The position numbers and the translations under genes were made by a program. Under the pieces are notes generated by a model, which made no database searches, had not been told where the DNA came from, and saw only the letters and a program-made list of their open reading frames with translations. From Setophaga petechia (taxonomy: Eukaryota; Chordata; Aves; Passeriformes; Parulidae), in NCBI GenBank assembly GCA_024362935.1, contig JANCRA010000007.1, positions 8,620,503 through 8,684,502 on the forward strand: a DNA stretch of 64,000 bases, read 5' to 3'. Shown in pieces: positions 14,701 through 27,403 of this stretch (position 1 is its first letter; the number at the start of each line of letters is the position of its first letter).

Positions 14701-15111
14701 TAGTTTGAGCACTTTGGGGAGTTTTTACATTATGACAGTAAGAAATTATTTTTTCTTATGCTGTATTTTTTGTTTAGCTGATTTTGGATTGAAACTGGAA
14801 TGTCCTGAACGCAACAAAACCAACCAAACAAAACTCCCCCAAAGCCCACAAGTATTTCAGAATTCAAAGGATGTATTTTACACACAGTGGATGAACAAGA
14901 ACAACATATATAACAGACCTTTCCTCATTTAAAGCAGGCACATTAAATCAAAGTATTATTCTTTATAGTTAGTGTTGGTAAGATACCTATTTCTGACCCT
15001 CCCACCTTTGGGATTTGGGCATCTTGGCCTTTTCTGCCTCAGGAATTAATCACAGTGAAAGGAAAATGGGTCAGACAGGAATCTGCATCTACTTGTGGGT
15101 CTCTGCAGTTA

Positions 15112-15255
15112 CCCAGTCTGAATTCCTTCCCCAGTTAAATGAAATCCTTTTTCCAGGCAAGTGAGGAAAAGAACAAAATTAAATCAGCTTGGACTTCAAT
15201 ACCATGTGGGAAAGTAACTCCGAGACAATCTCACTTTACACCATGAAGATGTTAT
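15112..15255. repeat. Dispersed repeat pair, copy B
   Basis: This is the second copy of the segment at 10720-10848, in the same orientation about 4.4 kb away on the other side of exon 3. It differs by substitutions and a short insertion (AGTAACTCCGAG before ACAATCTC). Similarity appears to end near both borders given, without obvious terminal repeats. Confidence 0.75.
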
Positions 15256-18121
15256 GCCTAGTCTTGGAATACTTGGTTTCACAGACTTTCAGTGTTCATC
15301 TTTCATCTTCAGCTTTCAGAAAAGTTGTCTTAGTCCCTTCAGTTTGTATGCATTTACAGCTATATAAACAAATTGATTCTTATGGTTTATTTCAATGATG
15401 GAATTTACTTAGATGAAAATTAAAGGAAAATATATTTCCATACGACAAGACCTTAAGAGTCACAGCAGACGTGAAATTCTGCATGGGGTGATCCTTAGCT
15501 CTATCTCTTGCAGCGCACAAGAGGTGATGCAGCACAATCTGAGAGGATGACTAATCCCTGAACACAACTTCTGGCAGCAAGAATTCAGCAATGGGTGTAG
15601 CTGGAACCAGAATTATTACATTTAATGGTTTGTTGTTTTTTTGGCTTGGGGGGAGGAGAAAGCAAGACAAGAACAAGGATGGGGAAGGAAGAACAAGACT
15701 CAAAAGAGGTTTGTGTGAAGTCACCCATTGGGAATTCAAACTCAAAACTGGTGAGGCCAGAGAAAGCACTTGCACTGCCAGAGCACATCAGCAGGGCAGC
15801 ATCAAGGATTACTGGTTTGGTGAGGAAATTTGAGAAATATAAGGAGTTAAAAAGGAGATTACAAAACTTGGTCCAAAGCCTGGTGCAAGCACACAGCTCT
15901 TATGGAAGTCTGGCCAACATTTTGGGTACAGCAATGGATTTGCATCCCAAGCCCTGTGGTGGTTTCCTTCCCTGAGGTGATCTACGTAAGCAATTCCAAT
16001 CAAGAATTCACAGTTTGTCACAGCCACTGCTCAAAGCTGGACAGTACAGCCTGACCCCTGTGTAAGCACCAATTCTGCAGGTAAGGAGGAGGGGCTGTTC
16101 CTGAGAGGCAGCAATGGCACACGGCCCCAGGTACCCCACATTCCAAACAGCACCGTCCAGAGCTTCCAGTTTGTGCTCCTGTGTGGCAAAAAACCCCACC
16201 TCCTATGCAGAGACCAGAATTAAAACCATAAAATACAGAAAATGCAAGTTCAGTAAGTTTGCTGTGACTGCAGTCTGTCAGTGCTGACAGCACATGTGGT
16301 AGGTGCAATCTGTTTAAAATACACAACCAAAGGATGCACAGGGAGGACAAGGACCAAGCTCCACCTGTGTGTCTGTACAGAAAGGAGCAGTGGGACAACA
16401 GAGCCTTCCCACACACAAGGACACAATATTCCTCTGAGTGTCTTCAAGGGCAGGGCTCCTCATTTTCCCATTTTACAGCCCGACTGTCAGAAACCCAGAC
16501 ACATTTTCAGAAAAGGTGACTGCTTGGTTAGTCCTCCTTCCCTAGTTTTACTTGCCTTGGAAAAAGGTAATATGTAAATTATTTTAGACATTACTCTCTG
16601 GAATAAGCAGCATAAGTAAGGATCAATACTCCCATATGTTTTTGTTCATGCTTCCACTGCAAGTCATTTGCTTCCATACTGCAGGAAATTGATATTCACC
16701 TACTCACTTGTCCATCTCCGTTAAACTGATTTTTATTTCAAGTTTTTATTAAATGCTAAAATAACTATCAAAAAACATTTATGTGTTTCTGATTGATATA
16801 TAAAAAGGGAACAGAAGGAAAACTCACCTGCATACTGCTATACAGTGTCATGTCAAGCTAAGCAGAACACCAACACTTCCCTGCAACTTCTCAGGGCCAA
16901 TACTTTTGTGCAGACTTTGAGGCTTCCCCACAGCAGCACACAGGCTGTTTGCTGTCAAGGACTAATCCTAATGCTGACTCTAACAAATTTACCATCTTCA
17001 TGAAGTTTTCACAGCTATTCCTAAAGAATTTACCAAGAATTAAAGCAAGCATGTCCAGGATGAAGAGGTCCTGAAGCTAAGTAATGTATTTATTCATAGT
17101 TTTGATCAAGGTGCATCAAAATTTTTATACTAAATACTACAACTAATGAACAGATTATGTATAAAGGCAATAAAGGCAGCAGAGTAAAAGACATCAGTTT
17201 TACAAATGAAACTTTCAGACTGCACATAAAAGCTCTAAATCACTAAAGATGGAATTGGGAAAGCTGCCTATATGGATATGGCTTTGGAATTTTTATTGTT
17301 TCCATTTCCAGTAAGGGACTTTTACTCTAGAAAGGGTGAGAACAAATGCATGCATGCATATACTCACTGCATTTTTTTTTAACCTTCACTTCACCTGAAA
17401 GGAACTAAGATGACTCTTAAAACAAGGGTTTTGTTTAAGCAAATATTGCAGTATTGTTGCTGCATCCAAAAACTACATTAAGTGAACCTTCTGCAACAAA
17501 AATGTTTACAGAATTTGGTACTTAATTTACAAGTACAGCAAAAAAAGTTGAGAGTAAAAATCAATCAGTCAAATGCCCTTACCTATGGAGAAAGATTGAA
17601 GTCCTTCACTTGATTTGAAAGTTTATTTTACCCTCAATGGAAATACTTGTCAAGGGTCACAGCGAACACTTTTGTTTTAAATACAGGACAAAGCGTATTT
17701 GAAAACCAAAAAAATATTTAAGCATGAAAAAAATGATCTATATAAATATCTGTCTCCACAGCATTAATGAATTACACAAGTAATACAAACAATCCTAAGA
17801 AAAGTATCACTAAAAATGAAGTGACACAGAACACCCTTGAAAACACCAATATGCATCCAAATCTCCTCTCTGAAACCAAATCAGCAATTCTCCTCCTTAC
17901 AAGGCAGATACTCAGTGTATATTCTTTATTTGAAACATTCTCTTACTTGTCTCCTTTATATTATTTTTCCCCCCAAGGTAAAAGTACAAACAGTTCTCAG
18001 AAGGAAATCCCTCCTCTGTTCTGAGGGAGGGTTTAACTCTCAGAATGAAAAGCACTGAGCACCTCAATTGAGATGGTGGTGACAAACCACTCCTCCTCTA
18101 CTGCTTTACAATGCAAGAGAT

Positions 18122-18208
18122 CTTGCACAAAGTGTTAAGTACAGTAATAAAGTGGCATAAAGCTGAACTTTATGCCACTTTATTGCTGTACTTAACACTT
18201 TGTGCAAG
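18122..18208. repeat. 41-bp fold-back inverted repeat
   Basis: The left arm at 18122-18162 begins CTTGCACAAAGTGTTAAG. It is the reverse complement of the right arm at 18168-18208, with a single mismatch (A/G) over 41 bp. The spacer is only CTGAA. In RNA on either strand this would form a long, almost perfect hairpin with a 5-nt loop. The first bases after the right arm (CTGAACTTTA) repeat the spacer and arm start, as expected of a fold-back copying event. Confidence 0.95.
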
Positions 18209-20003
18209 CTGAACTTTAGCAACTAAGACTTCATATTACAGGTAAAATCTCAAGATTGTACCCATTGTATCAGAAGCAGCACAGGAGAAACTGCAGACGA
18301 AATGAAAAAAAAAACCAAAAATCCTTGGAATGACTCCATTGCCTTAGCAGAATGGTCACTATACTACAGATGGGATGAGTGCCATTTTCCACAAAAATGA
18401 AGCCTTCCCACCACTCAGCTCTGCCTGAACTAAGCAAAAAGTTAAGTAAGCATTCTTGATTTACCTTTTTAGAGAAACGGATCCAACCTAAATAGCCTCC
18501 TTTCCACTGGGTGGGGTTTTGCCAAAGGGGAGACAAATGTCTCAATCCCAAGATTTCCTGCAAATGTTAACTGGCACTGACACTCTTTCAGCCCCCTAAT
18601 CCATGCTGCCCTCTCCAAGCAGTCACTTCCCCTTCCCAGGAAGCCAAATGAGAGGAAGCTCAGTGTAAACTGGATGCCAGCATTCCCATCCCAGCCAGGC
18701 ACTTGAAGCCAGCTCTGGAAACGTATGGCCCTAATAAATCCTTGTCACATGCTATGAGCCAAGCTCTACATCAAGAGGTTATTTTAATGCTAGTGCAGAT
18801 CCTGATTCCTACCCAGAAAAAGTGGAATGTGTGGAACCAGCTCCTGCAGCTCCAAGCTGCTGCTGTGGTTGAAACAGAGACCAGACCCATGATAATGTCT
18901 GATCACCAGCAGCTCACGAGGTCTCACCACCAGATAAATAACACTGCAAGAAACTCAGAGCTCAGTGGCTGCCATCAGAAATGGAAACACAGCCCTGGGG
19001 CAACTACAGTTATAAATAGGCAGCTGGGGAATAGTCATGGCTGAAGACACATGAAAAGCCCTTCAGAAATTAGTCCTGAATGTGGATAATAATTAGCTTG
19101 AGACATCTTAGTCTCAGGTCAATGATTAATATTTTTAATGCCTGAAAATGCCCTAAGCCACTTGCATTTGAAGCTCTAGATATGCTTCACGTTCAGAGAT
19201 TAAAAAGTGAGACTGATCCACTTCCAGTCTGACCTACTGCAAAGAAAAAATTAAATTTATTTGTATCAGAATATACTACCTATACTTACAAAATGCATAC
19301 ATCAACAACTGTATTAATATATTCACGTGTAAGAATATTGCAACAATTAGGTTTGTCCCAGAACAACATAAAAGATATTTTTCAAAGATACAAGAGAAAA
19401 CACAGGATGTTGCAAACCAAGCTCTTTCACTGTCTTAGATAAGCAAACAGGGCTTCAGGAAGATTCCTTGCTGCCTTTGCTGCCAGAGTTTCCTAAATAA
19501 ATAAAGATGCACAATCATTAATAACTACTGCACAGAGGACTTGAACAGAAATATGATTAAAGATGCAGTTAGATATAACTATTTTTCATATCTTCAAATA
19601 GTCATAGGGGGTTTATTTTTGGCTTTTGTTGGGCATTTGTTTTTTCTTAGTCTCTTCCTACTACTGTTTCCAAATGCCTGGACTGAAAGACCACCTGTTT
19701 TAAAGGATGGTTTCACCACACTGTGCTTCCAAAATGGCCTCAGTAACTTCTACAGTGCTAATTATTTAATAAAATTAGAACCTACAGTTTAAACATGCCA
19801 CATGTAAGCACAGGAAGGAAAATGAAAAGAAACCACTAGCCTCCCTTCCTGAACTCCTAATAATTAACAGAAGAAATTTTGGTACACACATGAAACTTCT
19901 GCCCAGTTGCAACTTCACAGCTCCAAGCACACTTTTGTCTCCCTCAGGGAATAACAGACTCTGCAGCGAGAGAAACACAAGCATTTAAATACACTTTTTG
20001 CCT

Positions 20004-20050
20004 GAGTGTAAAAGTGATACACTCAGCAAAAGTGTATCACTTTTACACTC
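20004..20050. repeat. 20-bp perfect fold-back inverted repeat
   Basis: The left arm GAGTGTAAAAGTGATACACT (20004-20023) and the right arm AGTGTATCACTTTTACACTC (20031-20050) are perfect reverse complements. They are separated by CAGCAAA. Confidence 0.95.
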
Positions 20051-21767
20051 CAGAGATATCTTAAAAACCCCTAAGTATCTGCAACTGGGCAAATGCATGC
20101 CAACACCACTTCTGTTTGCTTAAAAAAGGTACAGAAGAAACCCTAAACATAAAAGGATGTCAAAGACTCAGGACCAGTAAAACACACAACCTACAGCTGG
20201 CTGGTAGTATTTAGTGCTTCCTACAAAACCAAGCTCTGCAAATGAACTCTGAAAGGCAGGAAAGCCAGAGCTGAGGAGCCCCTCCAGGCATACTCCCAAA
20301 GCCCACACTAACACATGCACACTGAACAACACTGAAATAAAGAGCTTGGATGTGACCTGTGCAGTGCATCATTTCCAGTCACTACCCTCTGCACGTGCAG
20401 CCCCACATTGTCCCAAGAACTCCACCCAAATCCCACTAAAGCCACAGTCTTCACCTATCACCCACCCTACTCTGCTCACAGGCCCTGGAGAAGGCTACAG
20501 ATACACTTCTGTCCAAAGAAGTTTCAGAATGAAAGATTACCATCAGCACTGAGATTCCCAAGTGTTTAAAAAGAAGAAAAGAAACCAACTTGATGATGAC
20601 AGAGCTAAAAGCAAACCAAAATGATGCATGACATTCCTCTTGGTCCACAGGGCCGACCCTCACCTGTTTTGGATTACAAACTCTTCAGGACAGAGAAGCA
20701 TCACCTTCTTACATTTTGTATAAGAGTGGCACACACCTCTACAGGGCCACATAAATTATCTGTTCCCTGGAACAATGTCCTGGCTTTGCTGGGGAAAGGG
20801 CCTTGCTTCCTATGAGGCATGAACCAGATGTTGTGGAACTTGGTGGAAAAAATCCACCATCAACTGAAAATGGGCTCTGGATCAAGGACATGTAATAACT
20901 TCATATTATGTATTCCCTCACAGAATAAATAAGAAAAACAAATTAGAGAGCAAGGCCCACAAGGATCTTTTACATAAATAGTATTTAACACAACAGCAGA
21001 GCAATCCATGTTTATTTAGGATTACCTGTTACTGAACTGCAGATCCGAGAGCTCTGCAGAGAAAACCATGCCATAATTTACTTATTTCTTGCTAAATTAT
21101 TAGTAGCTCCCAGTGGTTTTGAAAAATCCTCATTAGATGATGGTAGGTTTTCCTTCATCTGAAGCAGTACTACAACTTAGAAACATTAGAAAAAAGTATG
21201 ATAAAGTTTTCAGACTCTTAAAAAAATGACAACATCAAAAGACATTTGTCTACTTTTCACTTGAATTCAGATCCAGAGGAAGGGGCTCTTCTTCACCTGA
21301 TCTTCCCTGCCACAACAGGGCAGAAAAATTATCTGAATTTCACCAAGAATTGGGGCTCATTCTGTAACTCCACAAGCAACTGCATTGCATGTGCTTGTTT
21401 CTGCTAAAGCGCTCAGTGAAATAATGCATTTTGACATTTAAATTGTTGTTAAACTCTGGAAGTTGAAAGTTGGTAGGACCAGTTCACATCCACTGAGATG
21501 CTGCTTGATTATGAAAATCCAAGTAATACTGCTTTCTCACATGTTTGAAGACCAGCAAAAGACTGCTTAGCACCAAAGCCTTGTATCAACTTTCATTAAA
21601 AGCCTCTCTGCAGTTTAACAATGCAGGCTGAGTCTCTGCCAACCCCCCAGGCACAGCCTCCTCTCTCCTCCCTCTTGGTCTGCATGCCTTGACATACAGA
21701 ATCACCTTCCTGAAGTTTTGCCTTGTCATTTGCCATTTGAGCATTCCTATAAAAAATTCTTCCACCT

Positions 21768-21833
21768 CACAAGCCACTTCCAGCCTCAGCACATTGAGGG
21801 CAGTCAATGTGCTGAGGCTGGAAGTGGCTTGTG
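21768..21833. repeat. 30-bp perfect fold-back inverted repeat
   Basis: The left arm at 21768-21797 (starting CACAAGCCACTTCC) and the right arm at 21804-21833 (ending GGAAGTGGCTTGTG) are perfectly complementary over 30 bp. The spacer is GGGCAG. The arms are GC-richer than the surrounding intron. Confidence 0.95.
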
Positions 21834-23858
21834 GGCAATCAGAACCCACCAAACATGGCATTATTTATGCAAATAAAGCCCTCATGTTCTAGATGTGGCC
21901 TGTCAAGGATGCACTTCCCCGTCCCTGTTCCACTCAAAATCCTGCCAATAATGTCCTGAAGTCTCATTATCTGAACTGCTTTACAAAAATGCCTTTGCTG
22001 CAGCTTGGAGTTCATACTGAGTTTCTGGAAGTGTCCTGCTGCCTTCATTGGCAATGTGTTTCTAATGCCACAAATCACTTTCTTCCTCACTGCACCAACC
22101 TGAAACACATGAAATGAGTCTTCATTTTACCTCCACATACTCTGCCTTATTCATTTCACAGGAGAGAGGAAAAATTGATTAAAGGAAATTGCACAGACAG
22201 AGACGGTGAGTAAGCTATGAGCAACCGTCCAGAGATTTCTTCCAACAAAAGAGAACTCAAAGGAGATCGTTTCCATCTGGTTTTATTAGCCCTAGCATTG
22301 TGTGTATGTGCTCAGAAACTTCAGAAATCTACACTGTGGAGTTGATGATATTTTAAGAAGAATGCCAGTTAAAATGAAGCAGCTTTAACCTATTGCAGCA
22401 CCCACTGTGCCTAGATAATAATTATGCACAAATATGACAAGATGTAAATGCCAGGATAGCCACTGTATCATCAGTGTGGGTAAAGAGTTGCACTCATTGA
22501 CGTAGTGGAAGTTTAGCATATTTTGCTTTCCTCTTAAATTCAACACAGTATTTTCTGCTATTACACTAGTGACTACATAATTGTAAGGCACATCATATCT
22601 ACAGTAAATAATCAAGTAATCAAATACACATGTCAAACAGTTAAGCCGCTCAAGAAGAAATATGTTATCCACATCTTTAAGAATAATGAGCAGATTTGTC
22701 TAAAAAAGAGAAAACACTGTGGTAAAATGAATAATGTGTAGAATAAAGCATAGGCTACTTTGGCTTAGCTTTGTTTCAGCAAGTAAAAAAGCTCAAGGTA
22801 TTTTGATAAAATCCTAAGGAGGCACAATTGACACATTCTCCTCTGTGCACACCAATATCAGACAGTCAAGCACCACTTTTGGAAAAACAACTCTCACTGT
22901 CAGTTAAGAGCAACATAAATCTGAAAAACCCAAACATTTTGGCAGCGTGTATACTCCTCCTCACCACCCTTTATCAAGGCATCCCACAGTCACATGCAGG
23001 GTAAAGCAACCTTAAACATCTCCCTTTCTGGAACAACCACTTAAAATTATAGCAAAATACAGCAAATTACTTCAATGGACAACGAATCAAAAATGTGTGT
23101 CAAGGCATTTCAGCATACAGCAAAGTTTGCACTGTCTTTCTTCTCTGTACTAAAGAAAAAATAGATCCTTATTTTTATTAGCCTGCAACATGCAGATTTT
23201 CATTAAAATAACTCATAAATAATATTCTTCACACAATTCTTGAAAAAAAACCAAACCCAATACTATGCTGTTTTGTAAAAATAATTTCCAAGTCATTACT
23301 CTTGACCATGTTTCTCTTTGTAGTTTAGTTGCTGCAGGACTCCCTTTTGCAGTCCTTCCGTGCCTCCGTCCAACCACAAACTTGGTTGAATCATTTTGTG
23401 GATTGTGCATTTCTTTCTTAAAAGCCCAATGCATTACTCAACCAAATATTTATGCTTTCAACAATATCACAGTAAGTTTCAAGGCAGTATTTTAATAACA
23501 GGATGCAGCATTTATCCACTGACAATATCCTTAACACCACCTCACAATATCTTCTAGGTTAACAACTAAGCATAACAAATGTTCATCATGCATATTTTAA
23601 CATTTTCAGTTAAATAATTGGTAAAACTGTTAATTTGCTTTTTGCACAGATGACAGGAGCATATATCAAAGAACCTGTTCCTCATCTCATTCCATGCATG
23701 GCTGGTAGCAAGAAGACACTAAATGACAAAATTTTTAAAAATTTGATCAATATGGTGGAAACTGTGCATGAAGTTTAATTAGTTGATCACATTGTTTGGG
23801 TTTTTTTTTCTTCTTTCTCTAGTCAAGTGCTGTTATAGAATTGAAATATCTTTCTTAC

Positions 23859-23905
23859 CTTCTGAAAAAAGTCTTCCCCACTTTTCCCTTTGCCCTCTGC
23901 AGCAG
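23859..23905 (-). CDS. BICC1: BICC1 coding exon 2 (47-nt microexon)
   Basis: Read on the minus strand after a good polypyrimidine tract ending TTTTACAG, these 47 nt complete the split codon from exon 1 (G|CT) and encode AAAEGKGKSGEDFFQK. This matches the BICC1 segment that follows EAMLQ, with one conservative R-to-K change relative to the human sequence I remember. It ends in phase 0 at CAGAAG|GTAAGA, a strong donor. The residues lead into the first KH-type RNA-binding repeat. The length is not a multiple of three, so skipping it would shift the frame. It is isolated between introns of about 33 kb and 12 kb and is too short to stand out as an open frame. Confidence 0.95.
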
Positions 23906-26900
23906 CTGTAAAACAAAAGTGGGATCTGGTTACTAAATACACAGGAGACAATTTGCAGGCTTACATATAGAAATTCACAGTGAGTACATGCTACTGCAAA
24001 ATAACAACTCTGAGTATTTTTTCTCATGCAATAAACATTTGTCAACATCTGAGTAATACTCAGATTAACCTTTTACAAGTCACTTGCCAAGAACAGAGTC
24101 TGAGCCCTTCGTATTTGGGTACTCGAGCTCTAACCCACTGACAGATATTTTAGTTACAAAATACACACGGTCTAAGTGTAACAATTTAGTCACACTGCAT
24201 ACTTTGCCCTGCAATTCTACCAACAGCAGCATCAAAAGAAAGCTAGGAGAGCACAAGATTTTCTCTATCAAGTATCACATTATTCAGTGATCTCAAGACC
24301 AAAACCTGGATTATCTCCCACTCGTATTTAAACCCATAACTGCAAGTTTAGTTAATGCAAATTATTGCACTTAAAGTGCTACAAGTGTTTGCACATAGCT
24401 TATGCTGTAGTTTATCTATGTTGAACTAGCAACCCGTTCAAAACACAGTAGCTCACACTGATTACAAAGAGGATAATTTCCTTTCCCCTCGAGAAAGGGA
24501 TGCCTTCAAAAAGAACTCTGAGGGTGGAAAAGTTTCCTGAATGGTAGAGGATTACAGAAGCAACTTTGTATTTCTCATGTACAAAACAGACCCCTCGAGC
24601 TCACACCATCACCCTGGCTTCAAAGCTATGTTTAAACTACTCAGTTCTGCCCCCCTCCTCCAATTACACAACCAATACCAAGCTCCTAAGGAACTGTTAA
24701 CTCAGCTAATGCAATGTGATAGCAAATGCAAGTGAGCAGATACAGGCTGGGGGCATGAGATGACTTCTACCCCAGAGGAAGAAGTGCCACTACATTTGAA
24801 ATAAGCTTCTCAAAACCTCAATAACAACACTTAAATACCACAGAGGAGAGCTCACTAGCAAGTTTTATCTAATACCGTTCAGAAGTTCATGATTCAACTC
24901 CTCTGCAGCCAGAACAGAGGCAGCAAATGAAGCCTGTCAAGCATTCATCCTGCTGCAGAGCAACTCCAGACTCCCCAGTTCCACAAGTCTGAGAAAAAAA
25001 AAGCCCTCCCCACCTTCAAAACCCATAGGTGTCTTTATGAGAAGAGCAAACTGCTTCATATTTCACCAGAACAAGGTTTTCTGGGAGCAGAGAAAACAAC
25101 TGGGCAAGGTTTTTTTCCAGATTTACAAGCTACTGATACGAGCAGAAAAACACAACTTCCTTGAAGCAGCCCCTTGATAGGTGCACGTTTCTTGATATGT
25201 TTTCCATTAACTCAGGAATAGACAGGAAACTCTTTTGGGAAGGGAGGAGCACCACCACTCTATCTCAAGTGGAACATGGGACCAACATGCTTTTAATCAG
25301 AGGGTACACGAGATAAATTGGAGATGAGAATGTGACAGATGTGTGGCTGAAGCTGCAGTTTGAGAAGAGACAGATTTTGCTCCAGCTGCAAATGCATAAT
25401 TTCCAAACTGAATACAAACAAGAGATGGCTTAAGATAATAGCAGTGATGCTCTGCAGGGCATTAAGTAGAATGCTGACAAAGAGGATTCCAAGCTTTTTA
25501 TTGTAGGTTTATTTTTAATATGAATCATTCTGGTGACCTGATTTACAGCTTGGCCCCACCAACAACTGGTGGCACAACAGAGAGAATCCAGCAAGCACGG
25601 ACAAAGTGGGAAAGAAGAGGGAATGAAAACATCCCAAAATGGGTTCACAGGAAAAAAACCCACAACACTAGAGACAATAGGAAAGTTGGAGCAGATGGCA
25701 CTTTATAAAAACCTTTAGTTAGTAACTAGAAGGTTTAGTTGTTCCAACATATTATAAAGATAGGACCTTTCATTAGAGCTTTTCAGCACATAAGGTGCTT
25801 TATGATAACCCACTTGTCAGGTCTCATGATAGCTGTGAAAAGGCAGAGCAGACTGTATGGTGGTTTTTGGAGAGACACTGAAGTTGGTCTGTACCCCAGA
25901 ACAGTTCTTCACATGTTAAGAGATACTGCAATCTGTTGGAGTGTTGTCACTTCATGTCCAAGATGCTGCACTATTTAATCCAGGAAGAGGTATGCCTCTG
26001 ATCATACCTTATTTTTCTATATTAAGGTGATCTAGTCATTATGCATTTAATTAATAGGGGAAAGATGCTCAGAATCGTGGTTTAAAGTATTTTGCTACAA
26101 CTTAGAATGATATATTTCACTATGAAAGAGGAAAAAAAAGCCTAAAAACTTGAAGACAAACTACATGAAACAATGTATTATGCTTCTTTTGAGGTTAGCT
26201 ATTGTCTCCCTTTTCCCTCCTTATCATATAACTCTTTGTACCAATTATCTACTTACTCTCTCATTTTACTTCCTAAATTTCTTATGGTTTTTATGAAGAA
26301 CAATTGCAGTTAAAGAAAATTAAATTCTATCAGCAGTTTATGAATTTTGTGATGTTACCCACCATTACCTACATTTACATGTATGTCTACTCCCAGACTA
26401 AGCACCTATGTTTAAGAAAGCTTCTGACATGTGTCTGAAATGTTTATCATTCATGTGAAATAATCTTGAAGCCTTTCTGCTCTCTAAAGTAGGTAAAGGC
26501 AGTCTCGAAAATTCTAAAAAGAATTGGAATAACCAAAACCAAGGGCAAATTTATCCATTTCTCTTATAATTGAAAAGCTAAACAGATTTTGTTACAGCAA
26601 GACAAACCCAGGATCTTTTGCAGGGAAATGAGCAAGAGAAGCATTCCAGAGTTATGAAATTTATGCAGAAGCCATTAAAATGCAAATCATTTACAGTGTT
26701 CTCTACAAGCAGATGCAATTTAGTAAGGCATTGAGGTTTACCTCAAATCAGATAAACTGAGATAAAAGCAAATTTTAATTCATGTTTAGGAAAAAAAATC
26801 TCCTAGGTCATCACATGCCAAGATCATATTTTCTAAACAAATCTTGAGAGCATTAACCTCGACTCTCAAAATAAACTTCAGCTTTGAAAAATCATATTAA

Positions 26901-27374
26901 GAAGCTCACGATATTTACATCTGACAGTGCACTCTGGCAAATTATTTTTGTAATCTTAATAATAATTAGATTTTCAACCCAAGCTTTATTCAGAAAAGCA
27001 GGAAGTCTTAAAGTTACCAAACAACGCAGACAACAAGCCTTTTGTGGGAGGCTGAGGAGGACAGCAGTGCTATACCTGAGCTGCATAGAAGGTACAACAG
27101 AGCCCATCTCTACTAAACTTGAAATAAACTTCAGATTTTAATGAACAAAGTTTCACATTTTCTGAAATTACTGAATGCAAAATACCACACCAGTAACAAA
27201 CAACATAAAGAAATGACACTATTGCCTGGCACGTGCCATAGGGGACCACTCCACCCTTCTGCCAGTGGACCCTGTCCCCAAAGCAGGTTTGAGAGAAATC
27301 ACAAACCAAATGCCAATTAATCCAGCTGTACCTGACTCCTCACTGACAAACTGCTTCATTTCTGCCAACTCAGG

Positions 27375-27403
27375 AAATACTGTTTTCTTAGAAAACAGTA
27401 TTT
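27375..27403. repeat. 14-bp inverted repeat with 1-nt spacer
   Basis: AAATACTGTTTTCT and AGAAAACAGTATTT flank a single T and are perfectly complementary. It lies in BICC1 intron 1. Confidence 0.85.

Larger units (their letters stand above)
11786..23858 (-). other. BICC1 intron 2 (about 12.1 kb)
   Basis: This is intronic DNA between exon 3 and exon 2, beginning GTAAGA and ending TTAATAG on the minus strand. It contains the second copy of the dispersed segment (15112-15255) and three striking fold-back inverted repeats at 18122-18208, 20004-20050 and 21768-21833. The remainder is unremarkable AT-rich sequence without recognised exons, RNA genes or intact mobile elements. Confidence 0.88.

Noticed and set aside
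18122..18208. Calling the 41-bp hairpin a microRNA gene
   Set aside because: The stem is too perfect and the loop too small for a typical animal miRNA precursor, and there is no known family seed I can recognise.
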